From contig NZ_CP066308.1 of NCBI RefSeq assembly GCF_016406105.1, positions 1,833,501-1,897,500 on the forward strand: DNA of 64,000 bases, read 5' to 3'. The notes beneath the pieces are model-generated. The model was not told where the DNA came from, did not search any database, and saw only the letters and a program-made list of their open reading frames with translations. This document shows positions 53,791 to 63,247 of this stretch, piece after piece (the stretch's first letter is position 1; every line of letters begins with the position of its first letter). Origin of the DNA: Brevibacillus composti (lineage in GTDB: Bacteria > Bacillota > Bacilli > Brevibacillales > Brevibacillaceae). The translations under genes and the position numbers were made by a program.

Positions 53791-54090
53791 ATGGACATAA
53801 ACGCGCTTTCCCGGATTGGCGGAGTGCAGCCGCAAATCCAGCCCAAAACCTATTCGGTGGATGAGGTGAGCAAATCGTTTTCCTCTTTTCTGTCCGATGC
53901 AATGACCCAGGTAAATCAGGCTCAGCTGGAGTCCGCTGACCTGACGGCCAAGTTTGCAGCCGGACAGATTCAAGACATCCATCAGGTGACGATTGCTGGA
54001 CAGAAATCCAGCGTCATGCTGCAATTGACCATGCAAGTTCGCAACAAGGTGATCGAATCCTATCAGGAAATCATGCGAATGCCACTTTAA
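53791..54090 (+). CDS. fliE: Flagellar hook-basal body protein FliE
   Basis: FliE joins the MS ring to the rod. The 99-residue helical protein contains SFSSFLSDAMTQVNQAQLES and the C-terminal MLQLTMQVRNKVIESYQEIM, both typical. GGAGAGGAG precedes the ATG. It is 18 bases after flgC. Confidence 0.95.
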   Translation: MDINALSRIGGVQPQIQPKTYSVDEVSKSFSSFLSDAMTQVNQAQLESADLTAKFAAGQIQDIHQVTIAGQKSSVMLQLTMQVRNKVIESYQEIMRMPL

Positions 54091-54120
54091 TGTTTGGCGG
54101 TATCATTGGTGAGGTGAACC

Positions 54121-55701
54121 ATGAACGAGCGTCTAGCAGTATATAAAGAACAAGCTTTGGCGAAATGGAACCAGCTGCCTAACAAACAGAAATGGATGAT
54201 TTCCGGCATCGCACTCTTTCTCTTGCTTTCACTTGGCCTATACATATTTATCGCATCACAGCCCGTGTACAAGCCTTTGTACAACCAACGCTTAAGTGAA
54301 CAGGAAATCGGAATCATCAAGCAGGAGCTGGACGGACAGAAAATTCCCTATCGCATCACGGACAACGGAACGAGCATCGAAGTCCCGGAAAAGGTTGCGC
54401 AGGATGTCATCGTCGATTTGGCAGCCCAGGGCATACCCAGTCAGGCAGGAATTAACGCAGAGATCTTTTCCAATACCTTGGGAGTAACGGACAGACAGTT
54501 CGACGTGATGAAAAAGGAAGCCCTGCAGCAGGAGCTCCGCAAAATGCTGGAGCGGGTAAAGGGTGTGCGCAGTGCGCAGGTTATGATCACGCTTCCCCAG
54601 GAAAGCGTCTGGGTCACAGAGACGCCTGAAGAGGCGACCGCTTCCGTCATCGTCGATGTAGAACCGGGAACCAGACTGGACCAAAAACAGATCAATTCCT
54701 TATACCTGCTGGTCTCGCGCAGTGTGCCAAAGCTGTCGCCGGAAAACATCACCATCTCCGATCAGTACTCCAATCTGCTGGATCGGACAGACGGGAATGA
54801 GACCGAGGGCAATCTGACAGCGTATGAGCAGCAAGAGCGGATCAAGGCAGACGTAGAGAAAAAAATTCAGCAAAATCTGTATACGCTGCTCGGCACCATC
54901 ATGGGCAGGGACAAGGTCATTGTTCATACTTTTATTTCCATGAATTTCGACAAGGAAAACCGTGTTGAAAATTTGGTAGAAGCTCCTGACAAGGAAAATA
55001 ACGAAGGTCTTATTATTTCTTCGCAAAGACTATCCAAAACATTTAGTGGACAAGGTGCCCCTCCAGGCGGGATTGCGGGAACCGGAGCCAATGACACACC
55101 TGGCTATCCCGGCAGCACGCCGCAGGGCAGCAACAGTCAGTACGAAGAACTGAACGACACGATCAACCGGGAAGTAAACCGGATCACGCGAAATATTTCG
55201 ATGAGTCCCTACAAGATCGATGACATCACGATCAACGTCGGCGTCGAACCTCCTGAGGGGGGACAGCTCGACGAACAGACGATCGAAGGGATCAGGCAGG
55301 TTCTCCGTAATGTCGTTCGCGTCACGTTGAGCGACAAGGGCATCGAACTGACACAGGAAGAATTGGACAAGCATATTTCCGTTCTGCCTCGTCCGTTCTC
55401 CGGCAAAGTCACGGTTGAAAATACCGGCTTCCTCTCTCCGGCGCTGCTCTATGGCACAGGTGCGGTTGCTCTCCTGGCCCTCGGTGCTGTGGCGTATCTC
55501 ATCTACCGCCGACGCAACCAGGCCAAACAGCAGGTGGAAGAGCTGGAAGATGCACTGCCGATGCAACCGATGGAAATACCAGATTTGGCTTACCAAGAGG
55601 ACAGCGATCAGACAGTGGTGCGAAAACAACTGGAAAAATTGGCGCGCAGCAAGCCGGACGAATTCGTCGTATTGCTTCGTACATGGTTAGCTGAAGATTA
55701 A
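54121..55701 (+). CDS. fliF: Flagellar MS-ring protein FliF
   Basis: FliF assembles the MS ring in the cytoplasmic membrane, the base of the flagellum. The 526-residue protein has a transmembrane helix at residues 26-47 and another at about 441-462. Ring-building motifs lie between them, including YKPLYNQRLSEQEIGIIKQE and RVKGVRSAQVMITLPQ. A Gly/Pro/Ser-rich linker is at about 310-340, and the C-terminal acidic tail binds FliG. GGTGAGG precedes the ATG. fliG starts 13 bases after its stop. Confidence 0.96.
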   Translation: MNERLAVYKEQALAKWNQLPNKQKWMISGIALFLLLSLGLYIFIASQPVYKPLYNQRLSEQEIGIIKQELDGQKIPYRITDNGTSIEVPEKVAQDVIVDLAAQGIPSQAGINAEIFSNTLGVTDRQFDVMKKEALQQELRKMLERVKGVRSAQVMITLPQESVWVTETPEEATASVIVDVEPGTRLDQKQINSLYLLVSRSVPKLSPENITISDQYSNLLDRTDGNETEGNLTAYEQQERIKADVEKKIQQNLYTLLGTIMGRDKVIVHTFISMNFDKENRVENLVEAPDKENNEGLIISSQRLSKTFSGQGAPPGGIAGTGANDTPGYPGSTPQGSNSQYEELNDTINREVNRITRNISMSPYKIDDITINVGVEPPEGGQLDEQTIEGIRQVLRNVVRVTLSDKGIELTQEELDKHISVLPRPFSGKVTVENTGFLSPALLYGTGAVALLALGAVAYLIYRRRNQAKQQVEELEDALPMQPMEIPDLAYQEDSDQTVVRKQLEKLARSKPDEFVVLLRTWLAED

Positions 55702-55714
55702 GGAGTGAAAGGGA

Positions 55715-56728
55715 ATGGCTCGCGGCGCAAAAGAATTGTCCGGAAGACAGAAGGCTGCGATCCTGCTCATCTCTCTCGGGCCGGAGGTCTCCGCCCAGGT
55801 GTTCAAGCATCTGCGGGAGGATGAGATTGAGCAGCTTACGTTGGAGATCGCCAACGTACGAAAGGTAGACACCGACGAAAAAGACAAAATCCTGTCTGAA
55901 TTTCATCAAATCGCGGTAGCCCAGGAAGTTATCGCACAGGGCGGGATTACCTACGCCAAGGAAATTCTGCAAAAGGCGCTGGGTGAAACCAAAGCGATGG
56001 ATATTATCAATCGCCTCACCGCCAATCTGCAGGTTCGTCCATTTGACTTCGCCCGGAAAGCGGATCCCGGTCAGATTCTCAACTTCATCCAAAACGAGCA
56101 TCCGCAGACCATCGCGCTCGTACTCTCGTATCTGGAGCCGCAGCAAGCAGCGATGATTCTCTCGGCGCTTCCACAGGACCGTCAGGCGGAAGTGGCCAAA
56201 CGGATCGCCTTGATGGACAGCACATCGCCGGAGGTCATTACGCAGGTAGAGCAGGTGCTGGAGCAAAAGCTGTCTGCCACCGTTACGCAGGATTACACGC
56301 AGGCCGGCGGGATCGAAGCGATTGTGGCCGTGCTCAACGGGGTCGACCGCGGTACGGAGCGCACGATTTTGGATTCATTGGAAATTCAAGACCCGGAATT
56401 GGCAGAAGAAATCAAGAAGCGTATGTTTGTCTTCGAAGATATTGCGACGCTCGACAACCGGTCGATACAACGGGTCATCCGCGACGTGGAGAATGCAGAC
56501 CTACAGCTTGCGCTTAAAGTGGCCAGCGAAGAAGTGCGAGAAGTTATCTTCCGCAACATGTCCAAACGAATGGCGGATACGTTCAAGGAAGAAATGGAGT
56601 TTATGGGGCCTGTCCGTCTGCGTGATGTCGAGGAAGCGCAGTCCCGTATTGTCGCGATCATTCGCCGCCTAGAAGAAGCAGGTGAGATCATCATCGCCCG
56701 CGGCGGAGGAGATGATATCATTGTCTAG
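55715..56728 (+). CDS. fliG: Flagellar motor switch protein FliG
   Basis: FliG is the rotor protein that takes torque from the stator. The 337-residue protein has the N-terminal FliF-binding domain (KAAILLISLGPEVSAQVFKH), the middle EHPQTIALVLSYLEPQQAA (EHPQ motif), and the C-terminal torque helix with charged FVFEDIATLDNRSIQRVIRD. GGAGTG precedes the ATG. Its last bases overlap fliH. Confidence 0.97.
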   Translation: MARGAKELSGRQKAAILLISLGPEVSAQVFKHLREDEIEQLTLEIANVRKVDTDEKDKILSEFHQIAVAQEVIAQGGITYAKEILQKALGETKAMDIINRLTANLQVRPFDFARKADPGQILNFIQNEHPQTIALVLSYLEPQQAAMILSALPQDRQAEVAKRIALMDSTSPEVITQVEQVLEQKLSATVTQDYTQAGGIEAIVAVLNGVDRGTERTILDSLEIQDPELAEEIKKRMFVFEDIATLDNRSIQRVIRDVENADLQLALKVASEEVREVIFRNMSKRMADTFKEEMEFMGPVRLRDVEEAQSRIVAIIRRLEEAGEIIIARGGGDDIIV

Positions 56729-57530
56729 GATTTTCAAGCTGTCTCATTACCAAACTTCGGAAGAGGCATTTCTCCTCTCCGTGAAGTCTCCGATTTTACA
56801 GACGGTAGAGACTGCGGAAAGGTTGCAAGAAAATCTGGAAAATGTAAAAAATGCGGAAGAAGAAGCGCAAATCATTCTCCAGGATGCCGAAGAAACCGCG
56901 CAGGGACTGCTTCTGGAAGCCAGAGAGCAGGCGGAAAAAATAAAGCGGGATGCCCAGGCTGAAATGGAAGAATGGTGGGAGAACAAAAGAAATGAGGCAG
57001 CCGTTCTCTTTTCCCAGACAGAGGAAGAAGCGAGAGAACAAGGCTATAAGGCCGGTCATCAGGACGGAAGGCAAGAGGCCTGGGAAGAAGTGCGAAATCA
57101 GGTGGAAGAAGCACGCAGCCTTCTCCAGTTCGCCTTTCAGGAAAAAGGTAGAATCATCGCGGAAGCCGAGCCGTTTTTGGTAGAGCTGAGCATTGAAATA
57201 GCAAGAAAAATCATCGGGCAGGATCTGCAAACCTCCCCCGAACGCGTTCTCGACATCGTCAAAAGCACGCTGAAGCGTTCACGCGTACATGGAGAGATCA
57301 CGGTCTGCGTGCACCAGCGCCACTTCCCGTTCATCCAGGAGCACAGGGAGCAGCTGCTCGCCATTCTCGACGGACAGGCTGAGCTGCAGATCTACCCCGA
57401 TCATACTGTGGATGAAGGCGGCTGTGTCATCCGAACGCCGCTGGGCAGTGTGGACGCGCGGATCGATACCCAGCTCACGGAAATTCGCCAAGCGCTGCTT
57501 GATCTCGCCAAGGGAAGTGAGGAAGCATGA
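56721..57530 (+). CDS. fliH: Flagellar export ATPase regulator FliH
   Basis: FliH is the stalk protein that holds FliI at the export gate and regulates its ATPase. The roughly 269-residue protein has a long Glu/Gln-rich coiled coil (about 30-130) and a C-terminal V-ATPase subunit E-like domain with EIARKIIGQDLQTSPERVLD and DEGGCVIRTPLGSVDARIDT. Two starts are possible. TTG at 56721 is nine bases after the GGAGGAG run and is preferred; ATG at 56712 lies too close to the same run. Either overlaps fliG. The stop overlaps fliI. Confidence 0.88.
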   Translation: MSRIFKLSHYQTSEEAFLLSVKSPILQTVETAERLQENLENVKNAEEEAQIILQDAEETAQGLLLEAREQAEKIKRDAQAEMEEWWENKRNEAAVLFSQTEEEAREQGYKAGHQDGRQEAWEEVRNQVEEARSLLQFAFQEKGRIIAEAEPFLVELSIEIARKIIGQDLQTSPERVLDIVKSTLKRSRVHGEITVCVHQRHFPFIQEHREQLLAILDGQAELQIYPDHTVDEGGCVIRTPLGSVDARIDTQLTEIRQALLDLAKGSEEA

Positions 57531-58846
57531 CGGTGCTCGATCTGGGAAAGTACAGACACGTCCTGCAAAACATCGATCCCGTCCGCGTCAACGGCAAGGT
57601 CACTCAGGTGGTGGGACTGACCATCGAGTCCCAAGGGCCGGAGGTAAAGCTGGGAGAAATTTGCCATATCTACGCCAGTCAGAGCCAGGAGCCAATCGCG
57701 GCAGAAGTGGTCGGCTTCCGTGAAAACAAGGTGCTGCTGATGCCGCTCGGTGAACTGACGGCAATCGGTCCGGGAAGCGATGTGGTCGCCACGGGACGCT
57801 CCCTCCACGTAAAAGTGGGGCCGGAGATTCTGGGACGCATCCTGGACGGGCTTGGCCGGCCGCTACAAGGGCAGCTGCCGGTGGGTCTGGCCTCCTACCC
57901 GACCAATAACATGCCGCCCAATCCGCTGCTTCGGCCCCGGATTCAGGAGCCGCTCAGCGTGGGGGTCAGGGCCATTGACGGACTGCTGACTGTGGGCAAA
58001 GGACAGCGCGTCGGGATATTCGCAGGCTCCGGCGTCGGCAAGAGCACGCTGATGGGCATGATCGCGCGCAATACGACGGCAGACATCAACGTCATCGGCT
58101 TGATCGGCGAGCGTGGACGCGAGGTCATGGAGTTTATCGAGCGTGATTTGGGGGAAGAGGGACTGAAGAGGTCCGTCGTCGTCGTGGCCACCTCCGATCA
58201 ACCGGCGATGATCCGCATCAAAGGTGCGATGATCGCTACCTCCATCGCAGAGTATTTCCGCGATCGCGGGCTGAATGTCATGCTGATGATGGACTCGGTG
58301 ACACGCTTCGCCATGGCCCAGCGGGAAATCGGCCTGGCGATCGGGGAGCCGCCCGCGACACGAGGGTATACCCCTTCTGTCTTTGCTCTGTTGCCAAAGC
58401 TGTTGGAGCGTGCCGGAACAGCAGACAAAGGGAGCATCACCGCTTTTTACACCGTGCTGGTAGACTCGGACGACATGAATGATCCGATCGCCGACGCGGT
58501 GCGCGGAATCCTGGACGGACACATCGTGCTGGACAGAAAAATAGCCCACAAAGGGCATTTTCCGGCAATCGACGTCATGGCCAGCGTGAGCCGCGTCATG
58601 AATGAGATTTGTACCAGCGAGCATCTGGAAGCGGCGCGTCAGCTCAAAAAACATCTGGCCATCCACAAAGAAGCGGAAGATTTGATCAACATCGGAGCTT
58701 ACAAAGCGGGCAGCAACCGGGATATCGACCTGGCGATCCGCTACCGGGACGTCATTCGCGATTTTACCGCGCAGGGCACCCACGAGCCATCTGATCTCCA
58801 TAACACGATCAAAGCGCTGATCACTCATTTTGGGGGAGTGAACTAG
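57527..58846 (+). CDS. fliI: Flagellum-specific ATPase FliI
   Basis: FliI energises flagellar type III export. The 439-residue protein is an F1-beta-like ATPase with Walker A FAGSGVGKSTLMG (about 165-177) and GERGREVMEFIERDLGEEGL. Walker B VMLMMDSVTRFAMAQREIGL is followed by the GEPPATRGYTPSVFALLPKL motif of the FliI/YscN group. It overlaps fliH by four bases and fliJ begins two bases after its stop. Confidence 0.97.
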   Translation: MTVLDLGKYRHVLQNIDPVRVNGKVTQVVGLTIESQGPEVKLGEICHIYASQSQEPIAAEVVGFRENKVLLMPLGELTAIGPGSDVVATGRSLHVKVGPEILGRILDGLGRPLQGQLPVGLASYPTNNMPPNPLLRPRIQEPLSVGVRAIDGLLTVGKGQRVGIFAGSGVGKSTLMGMIARNTTADINVIGLIGERGREVMEFIERDLGEEGLKRSVVVVATSDQPAMIRIKGAMIATSIAEYFRDRGLNVMLMMDSVTRFAMAQREIGLAIGEPPATRGYTPSVFALLPKLLERAGTADKGSITAFYTVLVDSDDMNDPIADAVRGILDGHIVLDRKIAHKGHFPAIDVMASVSRVMNEICTSEHLEAARQLKKHLAIHKEAEDLINIGAYKAGSNRDIDLAIRYRDVIRDFTAQGTHEPSDLHNTIKALITHFGGVN

Positions 58847-58847
58847 A

Positions 58848-59300
58848 TTGAAAGTATTCCAGTTTCATCTCCAGAAGGTATTGGACGTGAAGGAAAAAGA
58901 GAAGGAACAGGCGGAATGGGCTTTCGGCAAATCGGTTCAGCGTAAAAACGAAGAAGAGTGGAAGCTGGGCAAACTGGAAGGCCTTCGGGAGCAAGCGACC
59001 GGAATGCTCCACTCGGCTCAGAGCCAATCCCAAACGGTCAGCATCTCTAGGCTCATGGAGATCGCCCGCTACCGGGAATCGGTCGATCGCTCCATTTCAC
59101 GGCAAAAGGCAACGCTTTACGGTTGCGAGCAAGAGGTGGAGCGGTGTCAGCGCCGCTTGACCGAACAGATGAAAGAGACACAGCTCTGGCAAAAGCTGCG
59201 CGACAAGGCGCAAGGACAGTATCTTGAAGCGCTGAAACAGCGGGAACAAAAAGAGATGGACGAGATTGGCACACAGCTCTATCTTCGCAAAAGCAACTGA
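58848..59300 (+). CDS. fliJ: Flagellar export chaperone FliJ
   Basis: FliJ is a coiled-coil protein in the centre of the FliI ring that links it to FlhA. The 150-residue product is charged and helical throughout, beginning MKVFQFHLQKVLDVKEKEKE, as in Bacillales FliJ. Translation starts at TTG 58848 with GGGGGAG about nine bases upstream, within the end of fliI. ylxF follows after 12 bases. Confidence 0.92.
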   Translation: MKVFQFHLQKVLDVKEKEKEQAEWAFGKSVQRKNEEEWKLGKLEGLREQATGMLHSAQSQSQTVSISRLMEIARYRESVDRSISRQKATLYGCEQEVERCQRRLTEQMKETQLWQKLRDKAQGQYLEALKQREQKEMDEIGTQLYLRKSN

Positions 59301-59312
59301 TGGAGGTTCACT

Positions 59313-60212
59313 ATGGAAGAAATCCAAGAAGAACGGGAATACAGCAGGTGGGAATGGCTCTTTTATATGATTATCATCCCTGCTCTGTTTGCCACGCTCC
59401 TTGGGGGAGTCTTTCTCAGCTTTCTGGGTGTCAATGTCTTGGGACATGTGCTTGGTTGGGCAAACACCGTCCCCTACGTGGAAAAATTGATTCCCGATGA
59501 TTATGCGGCAAGCAGTGGCGAAGACAAAGAGGCAAATACGGAAAAGCAGCTGCAAGGCTTGCAGGAAGAGCAGACCAAAAACCAGCAAACCATCGCCAGC
59601 TTGACGCAGGAAGCGGAAAAGAAAGACTCCGCCATCCAGGCGCTGGAGAAACAGGTGAGCGATCTGCAAAAGCTGATCGAGGACAAGCGTACCACAGAGG
59701 AAGAGCGGCAGAAGCAATACCAGGAATTGGCAAAACTTTATTCCACGATGTCTCCGAAAAACGCGGCGGCCATCGTCGAAAATTTAAGCCTGGAAGAAGC
59801 CGTCACCGTCCTGAAAAAGATGAAAGCCGATCAGCAGGCAGGCATTTTGGCCAAAATGGACCCGAAAAAAGCGGCAGACATCTCCATTCTGTTGAAAGAT
59901 TCGGTCGTAAACAAGGATGATGACATTGCTGCCCTGCAAGAGCGGGTGCAGGTGCTGACTAAAGCCCTGAGCGAGACGCGCAAGGATTCGTCCAACATCG
60001 ATGCGCTGATCAATACTTTTTCCCAAATGCCTGCCGAGGATGCCGCAGCGATCATTCGCTCTCTGATGGGCACGAATCAAAACCGGGCCATCTCGATTCT
60101 GGCCGGCATGTCCGATGACAAGCGGGCATCGATCCTGGCAGCCGTCGTGAAAGAAGACACCGAGAAGAAAGAGAATGTCGCGGCGAAGATTACCAGCGAG
60201 TTGCTTCGATAA
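59313..60212 (+). CDS. ylxF: MotE/MgtE_N-like flagellar operon protein YlxF
   Basis: The 299-residue protein has an N-terminal transmembrane helix (about 16-42) and a coiled coil (about 75-140). Two MgtE_N/MotE-like repeats follow (LYSTMSPKNAAAIVENLSLE at about 147-166 and FSQMPAEDAAAIIRSLMG at about 240-257). Homologues named YlxF occur in B. subtilis fla operons; MotE proteins in other phyla act with motor parts. GGAGG precedes the ATG. The exact role in this lineage is not known. Confidence 0.85.
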   Translation: MEEIQEEREYSRWEWLFYMIIIPALFATLLGGVFLSFLGVNVLGHVLGWANTVPYVEKLIPDDYAASSGEDKEANTEKQLQGLQEEQTKNQQTIASLTQEAEKKDSAIQALEKQVSDLQKLIEDKRTTEEERQKQYQELAKLYSTMSPKNAAAIVENLSLEEAVTVLKKMKADQQAGILAKMDPKKAADISILLKDSVVNKDDDIAALQERVQVLTKALSETRKDSSNIDALINTFSQMPAEDAAAIIRSLMGTNQNRAISILAGMSDDKRASILAAVVKEDTEKKENVAAKITSELLR

Positions 60213-60283
60213 GCGGCGGGAGGAAACCCTTCCAACGCCTGTCGTTCCTATAAGCAACAAAATAAAAAGAGGAGGTGTATGAG

Positions 60284-61615
60284 ATGAATGTAGCGAATCT
60301 GACCCCTCCGGTTGGTCCCGTGGCTCCGGCAGCAGGCGCGCTGAATGCCGTTGGAACCGCAGGAGAGCAAGCGTACGGCTCGCTCGGCAATCTGTTCGCC
60401 ATGCAAATGACGGCGGTCCTGGATAACATGCAGGCTGCCGATGAGGTGAACGGGCTTGCCAGCGGCGGAGAGCTGATTGGCGAGGATATGGCGGAAATGT
60501 CGGAATGGCTGCTCCTGCTCCAACAGTTTCTCAGCCTGACTCCCCAAGAACAGCAAGAAGCCGCGGCCCAGCTGACGGAGAAAGCGGATCGGCTCCCGGA
60601 GCTGTTGTCCAAGCTGCCCCAGCCCCAGCCTGTTACCGGAGATCAAGCGGATAACCTGCTTGCTGCGTTCACTCAGCGGGGAATCCCGCAGGCAACAGGA
60701 GAAAAGTTGGCGGCCTTTCTGACCGCGCTCTCCCAGGCGAATCAGCAGCAAATGGGACAGAACCTATTGGCGAAGCCGGGCATGCAAGCCGAGGAAATCC
60801 TTCAGCAGTTGGGGATTCAGCTGCCCCGCGTAGAAAAAGGGCAGGCAGAGCAGAAGAAGCCGTTTGCCACGCTTCTCCAAGCCAGCCAGGAGAATGCCGA
60901 TGCCAACAAGCAATCCGCACTTCTCCAGCAGACGCAGCGGACTAATCTGCAGCAAACGCTTCAACCGATGCGTTTCACTCAGGCACTGGCGAGCTATCAG
61001 GCAGAAGCCGGCCTGCAGTCCAAACTCACGATGCCGGCAGCAGCAGCACCGTCCGTCGATTTGTCTGGATCGGAGCCTGATGCCAATATCTTGCCTGGGC
61101 AGATCGGACAGCCTGCATGGTTCGAGGGTGCAGCGACCAGAACGACTGGACCGCTTGCCGCGCATCCGGTGCAAGCCCATCAGTTCAGCCAGCAGGTCAC
61201 GCAATTGTTCGTGAAGCAGATGAAGCTCACCGAAGTAAATGGCGTGCACGAGGCCAGATTGATCCTGTACCCGCAATCCCTGGGCCAGGTAGACGTCAAG
61301 ATCACTTCGCATAACGGGATGATTACGGCGCAATTCCATGCGGAAACAGCTGCCGGAAAAGAACTGCTCGACAACCAGCTCTCCCAATTGCGAGCAGCTT
61401 TGACCCAGCAGGGCTTGCAGGTGGATCGCCTGGAAGTGAACCAGCAGCCGCAACAATCGGCCTTGTCCTTCCAGCAGCAGCAGCGCGAACGCCAGCAACA
61501 GCAGCAGGAAAACGAGAATCGACAAAAGCAAACGCAGGATGAAACGGAGTTTTCCCTGGAAGACCTCTTGAGCAAGAGCGAAGAGGCGATCAGCAGAATC
61601 GGGCGGTCCCGTTAG
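60284..61615 (+). CDS. fliK: Flagellar hook-length control protein FliK
   Basis: FliK measures the hook and switches export from hook to filament subunits. The 443-residue protein has a variable N-terminal part and a conserved C-terminal domain (about 310-385) with HEARLILYPQSLGQVDVKIT and LSQLRAALTQQGLQVDRLEV. A Gln/Glu-rich run follows (about 388-425). ATG at 60284 follows a perfect AGGAGGTG; the GTG three codons earlier overlaps the site. It is followed after 24 bases by a TIGR02530-type gene, with no flgD between. Confidence 0.9.
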   Translation: MNVANLTPPVGPVAPAAGALNAVGTAGEQAYGSLGNLFAMQMTAVLDNMQAADEVNGLASGGELIGEDMAEMSEWLLLLQQFLSLTPQEQQEAAAQLTEKADRLPELLSKLPQPQPVTGDQADNLLAAFTQRGIPQATGEKLAAFLTALSQANQQQMGQNLLAKPGMQAEEILQQLGIQLPRVEKGQAEQKKPFATLLQASQENADANKQSALLQQTQRTNLQQTLQPMRFTQALASYQAEAGLQSKLTMPAAAAPSVDLSGSEPDANILPGQIGQPAWFEGAATRTTGPLAAHPVQAHQFSQQVTQLFVKQMKLTEVNGVHEARLILYPQSLGQVDVKITSHNGMITAQFHAETAAGKELLDNQLSQLRAALTQQGLQVDRLEVNQQPQQSALSFQQQQRERQQQQQENENRQKQTQDETEFSLEDLLSKSEEAISRIGRSR

Positions 61616-61639
61616 GGTTCGTGGCAAGGAGGAGACGCC

Positions 61640-62035
61640 ATGAAGACGTTTCACATCGGGCAGACCTACTTTCCTGTCAAACCGAGTCAAACGGCTCCCC
61701 TGCGGCCGGGCAGCACGGCGCCTAGCGGCAAAGCTTTTCGCGATTACCTGGCTGACTCAATTGAACAAACCAGGGGTAACCGGACACTTACATTCAGCCA
61801 GCACGCGTTGAACCGGCTGCAGGAGTCGGGCATCACGCTGGATGAGTCCAAGCTCGACCGTTTGGCAAGCGGCCTCAAAAAAGCTGCTGACAAAGGGGCG
61901 AGGGAGTCGCTGATCATGATGGATAATGTGGCGTACGTCGTCAGCATCCAGAATCAAAAGGTCATAACTGCCGTCGATGACAAACGAATGAGAGACAATG
62001 TTTTTACCAATATTGACAGTGCTGTTTTTGTATAA
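61640..62035 (+). CDS. Flagellar operon protein of the TIGR02530 type
   Basis: The 131-residue protein contains LTFSQHALNRLQESGITLDE (about 51-70) and ends in MMDNVAYVVSIQNQKVITAVDD followed by the FTNIDSAVF tail. This pattern is typical of a small family found next to hook genes in Firmicutes and other phyla. The molecular role is not established. AAGGAGGAG precedes the ATG. It lies between fliK and flgE, where the family is usual, but the expected neighbour flgD is absent. Confidence 0.82.
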   Translation: MKTFHIGQTYFPVKPSQTAPLRPGSTAPSGKAFRDYLADSIEQTRGNRTLTFSQHALNRLQESGITLDESKLDRLASGLKKAADKGARESLIMMDNVAYVVSIQNQKVITAVDDKRMRDNVFTNIDSAVFV

Positions 62036-62123
62036 CAAGGCTGGACCTCTTCGGAGGGGGCCTCATTGGCTGCCGACCGACTGAAGCAGTCAGCAACAGA
62101 CACTTATCGAGGAGGAATCGGAT

Positions 62124-62942
62124 ATGCTTCGTTCCATGTATTCTGGAATTTCTGGCTTGCGCGGTTTCCAGACCAAGCTGGATGTGATCGGAAACAACAT
62201 TGCCAACGTCAACACGGTTGGGTTTAAGAAAGGCCGAGTAATGTTCCAGGACATTCTCAGCCAGAATATCGCCGGCGCTACGGGACCCGATGACGGCGGG
62301 GGCAGAGGCGGTGTCAACCCGATGCAGGTAGGACTTGGTACGCAAATGGCTTCGATTGACACGGTATTTTCGGCCGGAAGCCCGATGACGACGAACCTGC
62401 CTACGGACCTGTCCATTGAGGGCGATGGCTTTTTCATGGTAACCCCTGACGATGGCACGACCTTCTATTACACACGGGCCGGCAATTTTACCCGGGACTC
62501 CCAGGGCTTTCTGGTAAACCCGCAGGGCATGAAGCTGGTGGACAGCGGCGGCGGGACGATCCAGATTCCATTGGATACCTACGCATCCTATTCGATCGGG
62601 AAAGACGGCGTCATTACGACTGTGGATGATACAGGTGCGCTGGATACTCCTTTCACCATCGGGGTCATGATGTTTAACAACCCAGGCGGACTGAAGAAGA
62701 TTGGGAACTCCCTCTATGAATACACGCTGAACGCCGGAGCGTTCGACGATGCGCCGGATACGCCGATTGACGCGACGACAGCGGGCGTCAGCATTATCTC
62801 CGGACAACTGGAGATGTCCAACGTCGATCTGTCCGAGGAGTTTACGGAAATGATCGTCGCGCAGCGCGGCTTCCAAGCGAACTCGCGGATTATCACGACT
62901 TCTGATTCCGTTCTGGAAGAGTTGGTCAACCTGAAACGTTAA
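62124..62942 (+). CDS. flgE: Flagellar hook protein FlgE (FlgG-like length)
   Basis: This protein builds the hook. At 272 residues it is short, as in B. subtilis, where it was once named FlgG. It has the N-terminal SMYSGISGLRGFQTKLDVIG motif, then NTVGFKKGRV, the central IEGDGFFMV segment, and the C-terminal VDLSEEFTEMIVAQRGFQAN helix. GAGGAGG precedes the ATG. A distal-rod FlgG role is less likely because of position after fliK. Confidence 0.9.
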   Translation: MLRSMYSGISGLRGFQTKLDVIGNNIANVNTVGFKKGRVMFQDILSQNIAGATGPDDGGGRGGVNPMQVGLGTQMASIDTVFSAGSPMTTNLPTDLSIEGDGFFMVTPDDGTTFYYTRAGNFTRDSQGFLVNPQGMKLVDSGGGTIQIPLDTYASYSIGKDGVITTVDDTGALDTPFTIGVMMFNNPGGLKKIGNSLYEYTLNAGAFDDAPDTPIDATTAGVSIISGQLEMSNVDLSEEFTEMIVAQRGFQANSRIITTSDSVLEELVNLKR

Positions 62943-63007
62943 TGATTAGGGGAATCGGGGGGTGAAGCCTTGTGCTTCCTCCCCCTGCGACCCGAAAGGA
63001 GCGGCAG

Positions 63008-63232
63008 ATGATCCAATTAACCCGATTTAACGGCGCCCAGTTTTATTTGAACGCGACGCATATCGAGACGGTAGAGTCCACTCCGGATACGGTTATCACC
63101 TTGCTTACGGGGAAGAAGCACATTGTGAGGGAAACGGCAGAGGAAGTGATAGCACGGATCCTGCAGTTCTACCAGCAAGCGTTTCCGGCATATACGCCGC
63201 CGCGCATGCCGGATGACGATTCCATTGAATAG
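63008..63232 (+). CDS. swrD: Swarming motility protein SwrD (FlbD family)
   Basis: The 74-residue protein is a FlbD/SwrD family member: MIQLTRFNGAQFYLNATHIE at the start, then VITLLTGKKHIVRETAEEVI. In B. subtilis SwrD raises motor torque. The ATG at 63008 follows AAAGGAG. The longer frame from 62972 is rejected because its start lies before that site. fliL follows after 15 bases. Confidence 0.92.
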   Translation: MIQLTRFNGAQFYLNATHIETVESTPDTVITLLTGKKHIVRETAEEVIARILQFYQQAFPAYTPPRMPDDDSIE

Positions 63233-63247
63233 CGGGAGGCACAAGCA

